Source: Miscanthus floridulus (Eukaryota > Streptophyta > Magnoliopsida > Poales > Poaceae). Taken from it: 64,000 bases of DNA. Where the stretch lies: the NCBI RefSeq assembly GCF_019320115.1, contig NC_089597.1:118178000-118241999 (forward strand). Reading direction: 5' to 3'. A program made the translations under genes and the position numbers. Positions 35,826 through 47,540 of the stretch are shown piece after piece (the first letter of the stretch is position 1; each line of letters opens with the position of its first letter). The notes below the pieces were generated by a model. That model saw only the letters and a list, made by a program, of their open reading frames with translations, did not search any database and had not been told where the DNA came from.

Positions 35826-38341
35826 TAGCCTTTCAGTCCCAAGCACAGAAAATATGCATACATTGTTATATCTATCCATAATATTAAATAGGCTAATTTT
35901 CGACACTTCTAGAGACCTCCTTCATTAGTTTCCCATCCTATTTCGCGCCTATGTCTTTCCCGTGCCTGGATAGGGCTGTGTTGCATGTTTGCCTAAACGG
36001 AAAAGTTGTCACACACACAAGGAAGGAACAGACTGCTACTATGGTACGACGCATAATTGAACTCAAGGAATAGCCTCCTACTATAGTACTCTTGCCCTGT
36101 TAAAGAAACGGTTCATGCAAGGCAACAAAAGCATTCATATGTAGGTTAGTCAAGCTGGCTAGGGCACACCATAGAATGATCTTGGTGGGGTCCCTCTCTG
36201 CATTAAGTGTGAGATATATCTTCGTCCCGATACATTTTAGCGATTCTGCTTTGAACGATAGTTCTAGCTATTTTTAGTCCCCTGTATCTGCCCCTCGCGT
36301 GTTCCGCATATGGGTCTAAACATGGTGTTTCTGGTTTCCATCATCTCCGCTCGAGTCTCACACTGATTTTCTGTGCTCACTATTGAACCATCGTTAATCG
36401 CGGGAGCAGTGTTTGGCCTACTCTGAACAGATGTGGCATGTGGGCCTGGGTGACCTGCTACAGCTATACGCCTCCTAGGGGCTGGTTCAGACCCGCCAGC
36501 ATATGACTATGGGGAATTTTTCTCTCCCGTTGCAAGCCACAGGTATGTTTGCTGGTTTTGGCAATAAATATATAAAAATATTTTAGCAAATAATTACTAA
36601 TAAATATAAATGCATTTACAGTTTATTATACTCCAGAATGGTACACCGTACACAGATATTGTCTAGTATTGAAATATTCCGTTCCAATGGGTAATCCAGA
36701 ATGGCATCCTGAATGGTATTGATAAGCTTGCTAGGGTCCCTCTGAACAAAAGGATGTATGCATTTGGTACAACAGAATATCGTTTAAAAAAGCACATCAC
36801 AGCTTCACCAGGGTCTACTTGCTATGTCTATAACACTCAGTTTCTAATGGACCAGAAAATGGTAACAAGCTGGGGAGTACCACTTTCATCTGCATGAGAA
36901 AAGGTTCCTAAATTACAAGATATATGATCTCTCTTATCATTATGAAACAAAGCACCTGGGTATTTTTCTATGTTTATCGATTTTATAATCTGTCAAAAGA
37001 CAAAAGTAAGTTTGTTTTTTAAGGCCTTCTATTTGCCTAGAAGTACTTATCTTCCAATGTTAAAATGTTGGCCTTAGTAAAGTATAGTAGTTTTTGAAAT
37101 GAATTTGGGTGAACTAAGATTGCATCAAGTACTCCCAATCTGGTGAGTGCTTATGAAGAGGTAAATAGTGTGGATGCTGGAAATATGAATTGGTCACTCT
37201 ACAAGCTGCGCGCTACAGCAATGAGATATGAAAACAATATATGCTCATTAGATAACACTTCATGCACTGGTATGTCAGTCAGCAATTCAGCATGATAACT
37301 GAAGTATTCATCAAAAGGAACATAAGGACTATTTCTCAACAGAAGAACTACAATTAAAAAATAAAAGGCATAACGTAAGCAGTTCTACTTTAATAAAGAT
37401 AGGAAACAAATCGAGCCATACCTTTCAAAAAGAATATCATTCACCAGGAAAATTATGTGCAGCTGCCGCTCCGAATCCTCCAACACAAATACTCTCTCCT
37501 TAAGAGCTTCAGCCAGAGCCGGTGCAAATGGCAATCTTTGCATAAACCATGACTTTGCTCCCTTTATTGATTCCTTAGTGCCGTTAAGATTGTTAAGCAC
37601 GTCTTGCAGCTCAGCAGCAACATCTGCTGGGAGCGGCCCAGACAGTCCCTTGAACGGTTGTGCTGCAGCTTCATAGTCCCCATGGCCGTGAGCAGCAGCA
37701 AACTGCTGGTGCTGGTCATAGAATGGAGGGTACCCCGGCTGGTGGATCGGCGGCCCCCTCATCATAGGGCCCATAGGCGGCATCATATGCATCGAGCCTG
37801 GCGGGTAGGGCGCCGGCACCGGCGAGCGCGGCAAGAGCCAGAGCATGTACCTGTAGTAGGCGTGACCTTCCCCGCCGAAGACGAAGGCGTAGTCCGGGTT
37901 GTCGTGCTGCTTGTCGCGGATCATGGCCTCGAAATCCGGCCCGTTCTTGGCGATGTACTCGACGAGCTTGTCGATGCGCTTCTGGAGCTCCGGATCGGCG
38001 GGGGGCGCAGCCGGCGGCGGCGGGGCGGATTCGAACGGCGGCGGGTGCATGTAAGGGTGGTGCGGCGGCGGGGAGGGCGTGGACAAGACGTGCGGCGGTG
38101 GCGGGTGCGCCGCGTACGGGGGAGGCGGCTGCTGGTGCGGCGGCAGGTGCGAGTAGGCCGGCAGCATGGGGCGCGCGTAGGGCCCGGGCGGGTACTGCGG
38201 GAGCGGCGCGCCGTAAGGGTGGGGCGGGTACTGAGGCGGCGGCGCCTGCGGGTGGTACCCTCCGTACTGCGGCGGCGGTGGCTGCTGCCCCTGCGCGTAC
38301 GCCATGGCCGCGGCCGCGTAGTCCTGGGGTTGCCGGTCCAT
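33262..38341 (-). CDS. SURP and CID domain protein, CHERP-like splicing factor (3 exons, 638 aa)
   Basis: Exons are 38341-37422, 34734-34469 and 33992-33262; splice sites are AG|GTATGG, CAG|GTATCT, CTACAG| and TTGCAG|, phases agree, and the joined frame is 1,917 bases ending in TAG. The N-terminus is a P/Y/Q-rich tract (residues 20-115). A SURP module follows at about 119-168 ([20 protein letters not shown] to YYRYMLW), then a CID fold from about 238 across the first intron ([19 protein letters not shown]), and a P-rich tail ending [24 protein letters not shown] plus CID is the layout of CHERP, a U2-snRNP-associated nuclear splicing protein; the role here is inferred. The frame is intact. A MULE lies 105 bp upstream of the ATG, so expression may be altered. 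Confidence 0.88.
35763..35871 (-). mobile_element. Severely truncated TTG-tailed retroposon with 30-bp target duplication
   Basis: Identical 30-base copies (agcacagaaaatatgcatac, then attgttatat) at 35763-35792 and 35842-35871 flank 49 bases. Read on the minus strand, the insert is a short sequence, ttgggactgaaaggctat, followed by about ten TTG units. A TTG tail plus a long target duplication is the signature of some plant SINEs and LINEs. It lies in intron 1 of the SURP-CID gene. Confidence 0.75.
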
Positions 38342-38445
38342 GAGGGGCTCCGGCTAGAAGAAGGGTAGGGCTCCGAGAGCCGCGACGGCGGCGGCGGAGA
38401 CGGGACGGGGCCACAGGGGGAGAGGACACGAGGCCGAGAGACTCC

Positions 38446-38454
38446 GCGAGGTGT
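38446..38454. other. 9-bp target site duplication, left of the MULE
   Basis: GCGAGGTGT occurs here and again at 48596-48604, exactly at the outer ends of the inverted repeats. Nine bases is the standard Mutator target duplication. Confidence 0.95.
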
Positions 38455-38640
38455 CCGAATTTTTTATTTTTAGCGCTTTTTAAAAAAAAAAAAATCACAA
38501 ATATGTTCCCGGAGGAAAGATTTCAAAATCTGGACCCTTGTCTTGGCGCCATCGTTGCTGGCGCCGAGCTTACACGTGCTGGCGCCGAGCTCTTAGGCTC
38601 GAAGCAGACGTGAAGGTGACGTGGCAGGAAGCTCGACGCC
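38455..38640 (+). repeat. Left terminal inverted repeat of the MULE
   Basis: It begins CCGAATTTTTTATTTTTAGC and matches the reverse complement of 48398-48595. It carries three GGCGCC cores (38545, 38560, 38581), two followed by GAGCT. Confidence 0.9.
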
Positions 38641-38940
38641 GTAGATCCTGGCGTCGAGCTCGGCACCAGAGTGTCTAGCGTCGAGCTTGTGTTTTAACAC
38701 CGGTCCCAACCTTCTTGTCCGAGTCTTCTTCCTCTTTTTTCTCCTCCTTTTTGGGTTTTTTCTCTCCCCACTTGGAAACTTTGATTTGATCCGTAGATCG
38801 TTGAGAGCAAGGTATTCTCGCTCCTCTCCTAGTTTTTTTCGCATCAATTCGATATATATTAGTCAGATTTTTCAACCTAAGAATCGTCATTACTTAGGGT
38901 TTTATTTTATTCCTCAATATTTGTATTATACAACCGTAGG

Positions 38941-41093
38941 ATGATGCTAAGGCGTCGAAAAGCTAGCAAACCTAGGTAACCACATCGCATGTAGTTATGT
39001 TATTGGTTCATTGTTGTGCATCAAATGAGAAACCCTAGTTTTAGGGTTTAATGTTAATTGCTTTTGGTTCTTAGAACGAAATTGATTTTATTATAGTTAT
39101 AGTTCTCATTGATATTTATTTGTGATGTTTTGATTTTTATTTGTTAAATTACATCCGTTTTGTTAGATGCAAAAAATATATCGGGAGGAGTTTTGACGAA
39201 AATGGGGTCGTCCTCGAGAATTATACCCCGACGCGTCTAGCAAAGATGCTCCTGTCCCTCTTGACCTCCCTGCCCCTAACTGTGACTGTGGTTTCCCGGC
39301 CCACGTTTTTCAATCGAAACATCCGGACACAGCGACGTGGTGCTTCTACACATGCAGTTGTTTTAATGTAAGAAATTATTTTCACTATCTTTTTTGTTTA
39401 TTTGTGTAAGTATGCTACTAATATTTTATTGGAATCTCGTTGTGTAGGACCATAAGAGGTGCTTTTTCTTTCAGTGGATTGACGATGCAGACAAGTTTGA
39501 TCCTAGGTACCTCCTTTTCGACGATTGGTTTAGAGGGAGACATCCACGTGAGCACTTCAAGCGGTGGGTTCCACCCCCCTAACCCTCCACCAATAACGTC
39601 AAAGGAGAAGCACCTAACTGTAGTTAGACGACTCGAGGAACCTCCTCTATGCGATTGCAGAGATCAAGCTGTGATAACCCCTGAGAATACGTTAAAGTTT
39701 ATGTGTCCAAACAAGCATAAAGTAAGTGCAAAGTGTATGTGTTGAAATATTGAGCTATATTGTTCATGTACTAATGTCACCTTATTTAGGTGTTTTCAAT
39801 GACGAAGTGTCATTTCAAGTAGTGGTTGTATGGTCCTAACTCCTAAGAACAAATGGCCGAAAAAATCGCGAAAGGAGGAAAAGAAGAAAGAAAGGGTAAT
39901 TTACAAAGCACCTCCTGTCATGTGCAAATATGGTGTTAAATCCAAATATGGCCTAGTCCCTTCGAAGCTTGGAATAGGCCATTATTACGGCCATATGGTT
40001 GACTATGATAAGGTTGGTTATTTTTGTAGTAAACATGAAATCGTATTTTGTTTCTTTTGATAAGACATATATGATATAATTTTTTATTTAAACAGAGCAC
40101 TAGGAAATGCAGGTGGGAATGTTATGATGGTCAAGCTAAGTTCTTGGATAAACTGAAGAGGAGGCAAGTAATTGCACGGACGAGGGGATATGTATCTGAC
40201 TACGTCAACCTATTCGTTAAACATCACGAAGAAAAGGTGCGTGAGTTTGCTAGACAGCGTGGTATTTATTACCCGGTCGGCTTGATAAATGGGGATTGGA
40301 GAGACAAATGATGTTAGAGGAGGAGAGGGCAAGGAAGGAGACAAGGAAGGAGACAAGAGTACAGATACAGGTCTTGAACGGGCATGTTGTTGCATTATGT
40401 GCTAGTGAGTGCTTGAAAGCCTTTTTTCGTTGCCTGATTTTAAATATAATATAATCGTGTTGCTAACTGATTGCATTTTATATATGAAGGGATTAGATGC
40501 AGTGAGGAACATGCCGTAGAGGTGGCTCGTGCAAAGTATGAGGAAAAGAAGTTAGATGAGCATAGATCACGAGCTGATCGTACCGTTCAATCACCGATTG
40601 TGTTGTCTAATGAGGAGGGACGAGGATGAGGACGACACTAGCAGACTGAGTGAGCTCATCGCTCTAGCAGAGGCGGGCTTACAGGCGGGGGAGGTTGAGG
40701 ACGACACTGGCAGACTGTGCGAGCTCATCGCTCTAGTAGAGGTGGGCTTGCAGGCGGAGGCTGAGGACGACACTAGCAGACTGAGTGAGCTCATCGGATA
40801 GACTGAGTGAGCTCATCGCTCTAGCAGAGGCGGACTTGTAGGTGGAGGAGGCTGAAGATGACAGTGGCAGATTGAGCGAGCTCATTGCTCTAGCAGAGGC
40901 GGCCTTGCAAACGAAGGAGGATGACTACGCGTTCTTCACTCAGGCCACAGAGGCTGCAGATGAAGCGGAGGCCACTTACTACAGGCGATAGGTAGGTCAG
41001 AGCAATGCAGGTGAGCCTAGCCACAGCAACAGGGTTATGGTAGAGGACTGATACTCGGATGATGAGTTGCTTACTCAGTATATTTCAGACTGA
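38941..41093 (+). pseudogene. GRF-type zinc-finger protein gene carried by the MULE (decayed, multi-exon)
   Basis: Exon 1 is 38941-38975 (MMLRRRKASKP, donor AG|GTAACC). Exon 2 (about 39167-39368) has a Cys motif CDCGFPAHVFQ then FYTCSC; exon 3 (about 39446-39720) has RCFFFQWIDDADKFDPRYLL, the hydrophobic W-I-D end of a GRF finger, then a second pair CDCRDQAV and FMCPN. Later exons read KYGLVPSKLGIGHYYGHMVD and KFLDKLKRRQVIARTRGYV, followed by an acidic repeat region and the end LLTQYISD (stop 41091). Frameshifts near 39220 and in a C run at about 39575, stops near 39820, and further stops after 40790 disable it. GRF fingers bind nucleic acid; the role of this family is unknown to me. Confidence 0.7.
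40626..40920 (+). repeat. Coding tandem repeat of about 69 bp, four copies
   Basis: The unit encodes EDDTSRLSELIALAEAGLQA with small changes (copies at about 40626, 40691, 40762 and 40852). The third copy contains an internal partial duplication of gactgagtgagctcatcg. Confidence 0.9.
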
Positions 41094-41446
41094 GGATTTG
41101 AAAGTACATTTGCCCCCTATGTCTACTATAGGCACGTACTTCTAGTATTATTATATTGTTTAATGTTGCATAGTATTAGACTTTTCATTATGTGGTTATT
41201 TTCATTATTTATGGTCATAATATTCAGTTTAATATTACGAACGTATTGAAATATGATCACGTGCTGCAAATAAAACCTAACGAAGTAGGGTATTATATAA
41301 TTCAACACACAAAACACATGAAATGGTATGTGACAACATGTACCGAACTAGAGTACAGAGTTCCTTCGACTAAACCTAAGATGCCTTAGGTAATTAAACC
41401 AAACAACAAACACATAGATGCGGCATATGAATAAGATAAAGTCATC

Positions 41447-42115
41447 CTAGCAGTGTGGCCACATAGCAAATTGTGTTGCACTTTCTCCAAAGTAGCCTTC
41501 CATTGTTGATGGTGGCGGCGGCGGGGGTGGCGACGAAGGACCCTTGTTTCTATGATTAGGGTAGGTGCAATATGGATCATTATAGAGTGCCTCCTGTGAA
41601 CTGACACCATTGTTTTCGTCTTCCTATTCGTCGTCCTTGTAACCATTGCTAACTTTTCTTTCTAGATCGAAGATACGGTCCTACAGGTAGTAGATGCATT
41701 CCGCATGCGGATAAATAGGTTCAGGATCGACCCACCTAGTGAACTCATAGTTTTCTTCGGCCAAGGAAGACTACAATAAGTATGTCATGTAAGTTGTATA
41801 GACGAGGAACATATTAAAGAAACAAATACTAATAGCAATTACCCATGCTCACGGGCATTTGAAGAAACGACGACCTCCATCTATTCTCTCAGTGAACATA
41901 TGCACTAGGCAGTCCTCACCATGCATGCATTTTGGCTACTCTTCTTTTCGTTCATCGTATCCTCTCAGTGGTGCCTCTTTGGTGAAATCGCTTTTGCTCT
42001 CAACTGGGAACCTCTCATAAAGAGCTTCCTCAAAAAAATTAGGGTAAAGAGGACCCTCCCACCTAATGGTTGATCCCTTTCGCTTTCCTCTCTCTCTAGA
42101 CAACCCTCCATACAT
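41447..42115 (-). CDS. GRF-type zinc-finger protein carried by the MULE (2 exons, one to two nonsense changes)
   Basis: Exon 1 (42115-41843) starts MYGGLSRERGKRKGSTIRWE and reads EEALYERFPVESKSDF; after a stop at about 41936 it continues as CMHGEDCLVHMFTERIDGGR then RFFKCP, the Cys and aromatic core of a GRF zinc finger. The donor is GG|GTAATT. Exon 2 (41770-41447) reads RWVDPEPIYPHAECIYYLQD then RIFDLERKV and a P-rich tail, ending at TAG 41449-41447. A TGA replaces arginine in the KCPRAW segment and further stops sit in the tail, so it is probably a recent pseudogene. Small GRF proteins of this type are common in grass genomes and may travel with transposons. Confidence 0.6.
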
Positions 42116-42798
42116 TGGTACTGCAACAAAAGAAAATGCTGAGGAGTGCTCTTTTTCCTTGTTTTGTGTGTGAATGAGAGGGAGTGAGGGGTTATTTATA
42201 GGTTGAGAGGAGAAATAGAGGCCTCTCAATGTGCCATGTCAGCGATCCGTGTGCCTCTTCACCTCAGCCCTTGGATCAAACAAGCATAAGATGGATGGTG
42301 GAGATAGAGTGGAGTTGTGCTTCCTTGCATGCTAGTACTATATCAGTGAAGTGATAAATCGTTGTTGTCCTTGTAACTGAAAAGTCTATTTTCATTGTCT
42401 GAAAAACCTTTATTCATTCACTGTTACTTGAAAAGCCTAGATTCATCTGCAAAGCGTCTGTATGATACGATTGGACTATACACGTTCTAATGAATTTACA
42501 TTTAATCTGTATACTACATTTGTGCCTTTTTAGCAGTGTAGAATGATTAATGATTCACGAAAAAAATCACAAGAGTTTTCCTTGTTTTAGGAGCATCCAC
42601 AGTTACAAACATAGACATCATTATATAATTCAAACATTTAATCATCCAAAGAGCACAATGCAACCACAATGAACACCACAATCAACATAACATGTCATGC
42701 ACAGCCCAAATAGTCCACAATGTCCATACAGTCCTAAATAGTTACATGAAAGTATATATAAAATCCATAATAGTGCATACTAACATCTACCACAACCC

Positions 42799-44613
42799 TC
42801 ATAGCCTCCTACTCTTACCCTTACCCTTGTGACCGAGAGCGCTCGTACCTGGAGTATAAGGGTCAGGTGGACGGTGTCGCCTAGTGCCTAGAGGCTGTGT
42901 AAGCTAAGTCGAGGGAGCGTCATGGAGCTGAGAGGGGCCAAGCTCCTCATGCCTCTAGTCCACGTCATCCTCGTCGTCGTCGTCGTCCTCGTCCCTGTCC
43001 CCTGTAGCTGCTTGGCTACAGGAACCTAAGCCTCCTCTGCCTGCGAAAGGAACGTACACATCTTGCGTCATGTCTGTCCTACAACCACAACGAGCAGCCG
43101 CACGGCGTAGCCGACGTGACAGCCTCTGTTGTACAAAATTATGTTAACTAAAAGAATCTAACGTATTGATAATATATTTGAAAGAATATTTTGAATCTTA
43201 CGTCTAGGAAGCTACGCATGTAGTCGTCCCTGACTCTCGGCCGAATGCGCTCAATGTCTTCAATAGAGCATTTGAGTGTATTGTCCTACAACAAAGTTGT
43301 CAGTAATAATACTTCTGAACAGATAGCTATAGGTTTTGTTTTCTTTTGTATAAGAATCTAACATATTATAAGGATGATACGGCTCGAAGGTGGCACTAAC
43401 TAAAATAGATAACTCTAACGTCTAATGTATTGGTATGCAACTTAACGTAGAAAAATAAGGCAATTGACTTACCACTCTGTCCAAGATCGGTCTTGTCTCC
43501 ACCTACCTTCCTGCACAAGTAGATTGGTCATACGCCGTGTCTTCATCATCAGAGGACTCGATGTCGGCGTAGTCATCTTCTGTCCACTGTACCCTCAGCC
43601 TGCAATGTGTCACATGCTAGTACCAAGCTTAGAGGCTGACCTTGGAACCACTCACGATGAGCCAGAACCTCTGGATGGCCAACTGGAAGACGAGCCCACA
43701 TCCACAGCTAGAGCAGGTACACGCATCCACCAAGTGATGCTGTGGACGAGGTCCGACGACACCCCTCGCACAGCTGCCGGTATAGAAAATCCAAGACTGC
43801 AGAGCCCCAGCTGTAGTGACTCGCCTGGTCCCAATCACTGAGGTAGTGGACCCACATCTAGGACGCAGTGTCACCCGTGGCGTTGGGGAAGAGAACATAG
43901 ATAAACAGGTGTAGGATCCACGCCCTATAGTAGTACCCAACTGTCTCCTCATTTGCCTTCTTAGGGCACTGTGCGAACTCTTACTGGAGCCAGGAGATGA
44001 GAACTCCAGAAGTGCAAGCCCCTTGCTCGCCAAGCTCACGCCCAAGGAAGGCCTCCACTCATGCTCTCTAGCCTTCTGACCTACATTGCCCGGTGACTGG
44101 GTTGCCGTGAATCCTCAGGCCTAGCATCTTCTGACAGTCCTAGAGCGTGACTGTCATCTCCTCGAAAGGTAGGTGGAAGCTATGAGTCTCTAGCCGCCAC
44201 CTATATTTTAGACAAAGCAAGATTACATGTAAAAAAGGCAAGCGCATGAACAAATGGTCATGAATGGAGGCAATGATTGAATATAATACCTATCAACCAA
44301 CGCAGTTATGGCCGCTGAGTTGAACTTGGGCAACCCATGACGAACCTGAAAAGAGATGACATCTAGGTTAGCTCTTTGCAGGAAAGGAGTGTACCTATCA
44401 TCGTACCGCATATCCAAGAACCCATTGTGGGTTCTAGGATGAAGGAGCGGAAGATCCTGCATGGAATAAAACATAGTCTCCTGTTACTTCACGAACACAT
44501 GTACGCTCACCAAAATTTGAACAAAACATATAGATTATTACCTGCCCCTGCGCTATGAGACATCCTCGGTGGGTTGCCTCGTACGTCGGGTCGAGCAGGT
44601 GGAATTGTGCCAT
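42799..44613 (-). pseudogene. Plant mobile domain (PMD/MAIN-like) protein carried by the MULE (decayed)
   Basis: ATG at 44613 opens exon 1 (MAQFHLLDPTYEATHRGCLI, donor near 44542). Exon 2 (about 44462-44291) reads MRYDDRYTPFLQRANLDVIS and VRHGLPKFNSAAITALVDR. Exon 3 (from about 44202) reads ETHSFHLPFEEMTVTL and MLGLRIHGNPVTGQCRSEG, the core PMD signature, then SWGSAVLDFLYRQLCEG. The C-terminus is acidic then basic, ending near 42799. Several glutamine or tryptophan codons are now TAG. PMD genes occur both as host genes (MAIN family, genome stability and silencing) and as transposon passengers; this one lies downstream of MURA in the same orientation. Confidence 0.7.
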
Positions 44614-44759
44614 CCTACAAAAAAGTCAATGTATTAGAAATTCAATATACAATAAAACATGAGCTTAGAAATGTACAAGTAATTGACACAATTACAAGCA
44701 TAAATTGAGGCATACATAATTAATTAAATGATTACGACAAATATGAAATAATAAAATCA

Positions 44760-47540
44760 ACCAATAGTCGCACCTCACTAATCTGTCAATGGCAACTTCA
44801 TGAATTATGGCCAAGTCTACCACACTTGCCGCACTCATACTGCTCGGGGTCAGTAACAAATGGGGTTCCTCTCCCACACCTCGTTCTTCTGGGTATCTGA
44901 TCCATAACCATCATGTGCCTCGTCCTCTTCCTTGATCCACGCTTGTTCCAATGGTAAGCTGGATCTACAATGTACTTTGGCCCATCATATGGAGGCCACT
45001 CTCTAGGGTCCTGGAAAGGCACGAAGCGGGGGCTCCATGTGTGCATAAGCGTGTCAACACTGAACTCATGAGGTATCATGCTCTCGATATTATAGTTGTG
45101 ATGCCTAGCTGCTGCCACCAAATGGGAACATAGAAAGTGGTACTGCCATGGTTTATCACAAGTGCATTTGAAATCTTAGAGGACAGCCACGTGCATCCTT
45201 GACTCTCGAACCTCACCGTCGGACGTTGTACTGCCCCTATGCTCGACCTGATAAGTCCCTGTGGCGTGGTCAAAGCATGTAACCTCATATGTGCCAGCTC
45301 TTTCATTTGCCTTCTCTAGGTGTGTATTTGGTTTTGGAGCCCATATCTCTCCATCACTCCGCAACTTCAATGCATGGACGTGTCTATCGTTGAACCAGGC
45401 AACAAGCTTATAGACGGTGAATTGAACGATTGCATTCATGGGCATACCACGTATCCCCAATAGCAACTTATTGAATGACTCTGCCATGTTGCTGCACTAA
45501 AACTCGTACCTTCATCCACCGACGTCATGAGCTCTCGTCCATTTCTCCAAATCCCTCATCAAACCTGTGAGCCATTGTCTACGTTCTGCATTTGATGCGG
45601 TTCTGACCTGTTCCAACATTTTCTGAAAGTACTTGTCCTCAAGCTGTCGAGCAGCCTCCTAGAACAGATCAAAGTTACCCTTCACACCATCCTTCCAGAG
45701 TAGATTCTTGGCAAGGTGTCGAGTACACCAACGATGGTGCAAAGGTGCATACCCCTCTATCTGCTCTCGAACGACATTAAGTATGCCCTGGTGCCTATCA
45801 GATATGATGCCAACCTCCCTGCCAGGCCCAACCACGTGTATCTAGACTAGCATCAAGAACCATCCCCAACTGTCATTGTTCTCCTTCTCAACCAAATCAA
45901 ATGCCAAAGGAACCAACTTGTTGTTCGCGTCATAGGATATGGCAATAAGAAGTGTGCCCTGGTATTTGCCAATCAAGAACGTATCATTAATGGAGAAGAT
46001 GGGACGACACTGCCTAAAGACTTCGACACACTGAGGGAAGCACCAGAAAGCACAGAAGAATATATGCCTCCCATCCTTTCATGCATTTGGTTTTGGTGTG
46101 TACTCATAATGCATGCCTGGATTCACCGCTTTGATTGCATTGAAAAGTACTGGCAGCTGCTCGTACCCATCTTCCTAGTCCCCATATACCATCTTCCACG
46201 CTTGCTGCTTAGCCCTTCAAGCTTTACCATAAGTTATCACATAACCTCCATACAACGCCTCAATGATCCTGTTAATTGTCCTCACCTTCATGTTGGGTTC
46301 TCCCTGCATTATTTCCATCAACCGCTTGGCAATGAGGGTAGATGTCAACTGTCGATGCCTCAGTGTCAGCTCATGGTCAGCATAATTGTGTGGCCCGACA
46401 ACTTTTGTTATCTTCCACTTTTTGGTGACATTTTGCTTCTTTGCATAAACCCTCCATGGGCAGTGTTCCTTGTCACACACAACTATGTAACGGTGCTCCG
46501 CATATGAATGCAAGACCTTATAAGGTCTCTTTCGTATCACTGCAAATGCCTGCAACCACCTCTTCAATGCAGGGAGGTCCTTGAACGCCCTCCCACTCTC
46601 AATTACCATGTTAGGGCCGGCCTCAGGAGCTTCTAGGAGCTCATCATCACGTCCTTCTACACATGCCTGATCGGAATGAGCAAGATCACTGAACTCTTGG
46701 ATCATGGTGGTCGGGAAAGATACGCCTCAATATCTCAACATCACTCTCTGTCAGCTCTCCAACAGGGCAATCATCATCAGAATCAAGAGCCCTTGTCATC
46801 TCATATGGATCCAAATCATTCATAATTTCAACACTATTGGAGCAACGAAATCCATCTTCATAGTGCACTTACGCAGCAACAAGGGGCACATCCACATTCT
46901 TAGAAATGTCTCCTGCAACATAAGCAGGGAAATAAAGAAAGAATGAAAGAAATAGATGTAAGGAAGGGGGTAAGCTCCCAATAACCATGCAGTTAAGACA
47001 CTTACTCGAATGATTCTGTGTTAAAGGGATCTTATGAGGAGGATCTGCCACAACAACATGAGTCAGACAAGCATCTCGAACTGCCGCATTGGGGGCAGAT
47101 CGAGCATCAGGAACCATAGGTGCAACCTCCACATCCATATTAGGTTCTAGGACGGGAGGGTCGATGTGTGCCTGCTAACCCATTAGTGGGGAAAACCCAT
47201 GAGGGATGGGATCAACTAACACCCGACGCACAATCACGTCCAAACATTGTAGCTAGCTCTTCATAGCTAATCTCACATAGTTCTCCCACTGATCCGCACA
47301 CCCAATTGGGATCATTCGCCTGAGGATGTTGGTAGGAGAACCTAGGTGCAGTACACCCTCAACTACAATGCCATCATCTCCAAGGCAATGCAGCTCCTCC
47401 TGAGCCCTTACAACCATCTCACTAAATGAAGGTCTATCATTGAATAGCACAGGCATGCTTTGCATGTCAACAAACTCAACATATCCATAGCGATCGTATT
47501 CAACGGTGCCTCCATGATATATTGTCACTAGGTTGTCCAT
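44760..47540 (-). pseudogene. MURA-type MULE transposase (decayed)
   Basis: The gene starts at 47540 (MDNLVTIYHGGTVEYDRYGY, then CADQWENYVRLAMKS), with an AG|ATG splice acceptor before it. Next come an acidic linker (46868-46686, CPVGELTESDVEILRRIFPD), the MuDR N-terminal DNA-binding-like domain (46640-46217, RAFKDLPALKRWLQAFAVI and CPWRVYAKK), the DDE transposase core (about 46030-45470: INDTFLIGKYQGTLLIAISY, IISDRHQGI, NMAESFNKLL), a SWIM zinc finger (about 45170, CTCDKPWQYHFLCSHL) and a zinc knuckle (CGKCGRLGH) ending near 44798. Six or more nonsense changes, such as those near 46216, 45843 and 45495, disable it. Intact relatives elsewhere in the genome would be needed to move this copy. 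Confidence 0.85.

Noticed and set aside
37604..38368. Plus-strand ORF of 254 codons opposite exon 1 of the SURP-CID gene
   Set aside because: It is R/V-rich and is the antisense shadow of the proline-rich coding exon, which has clear domains.
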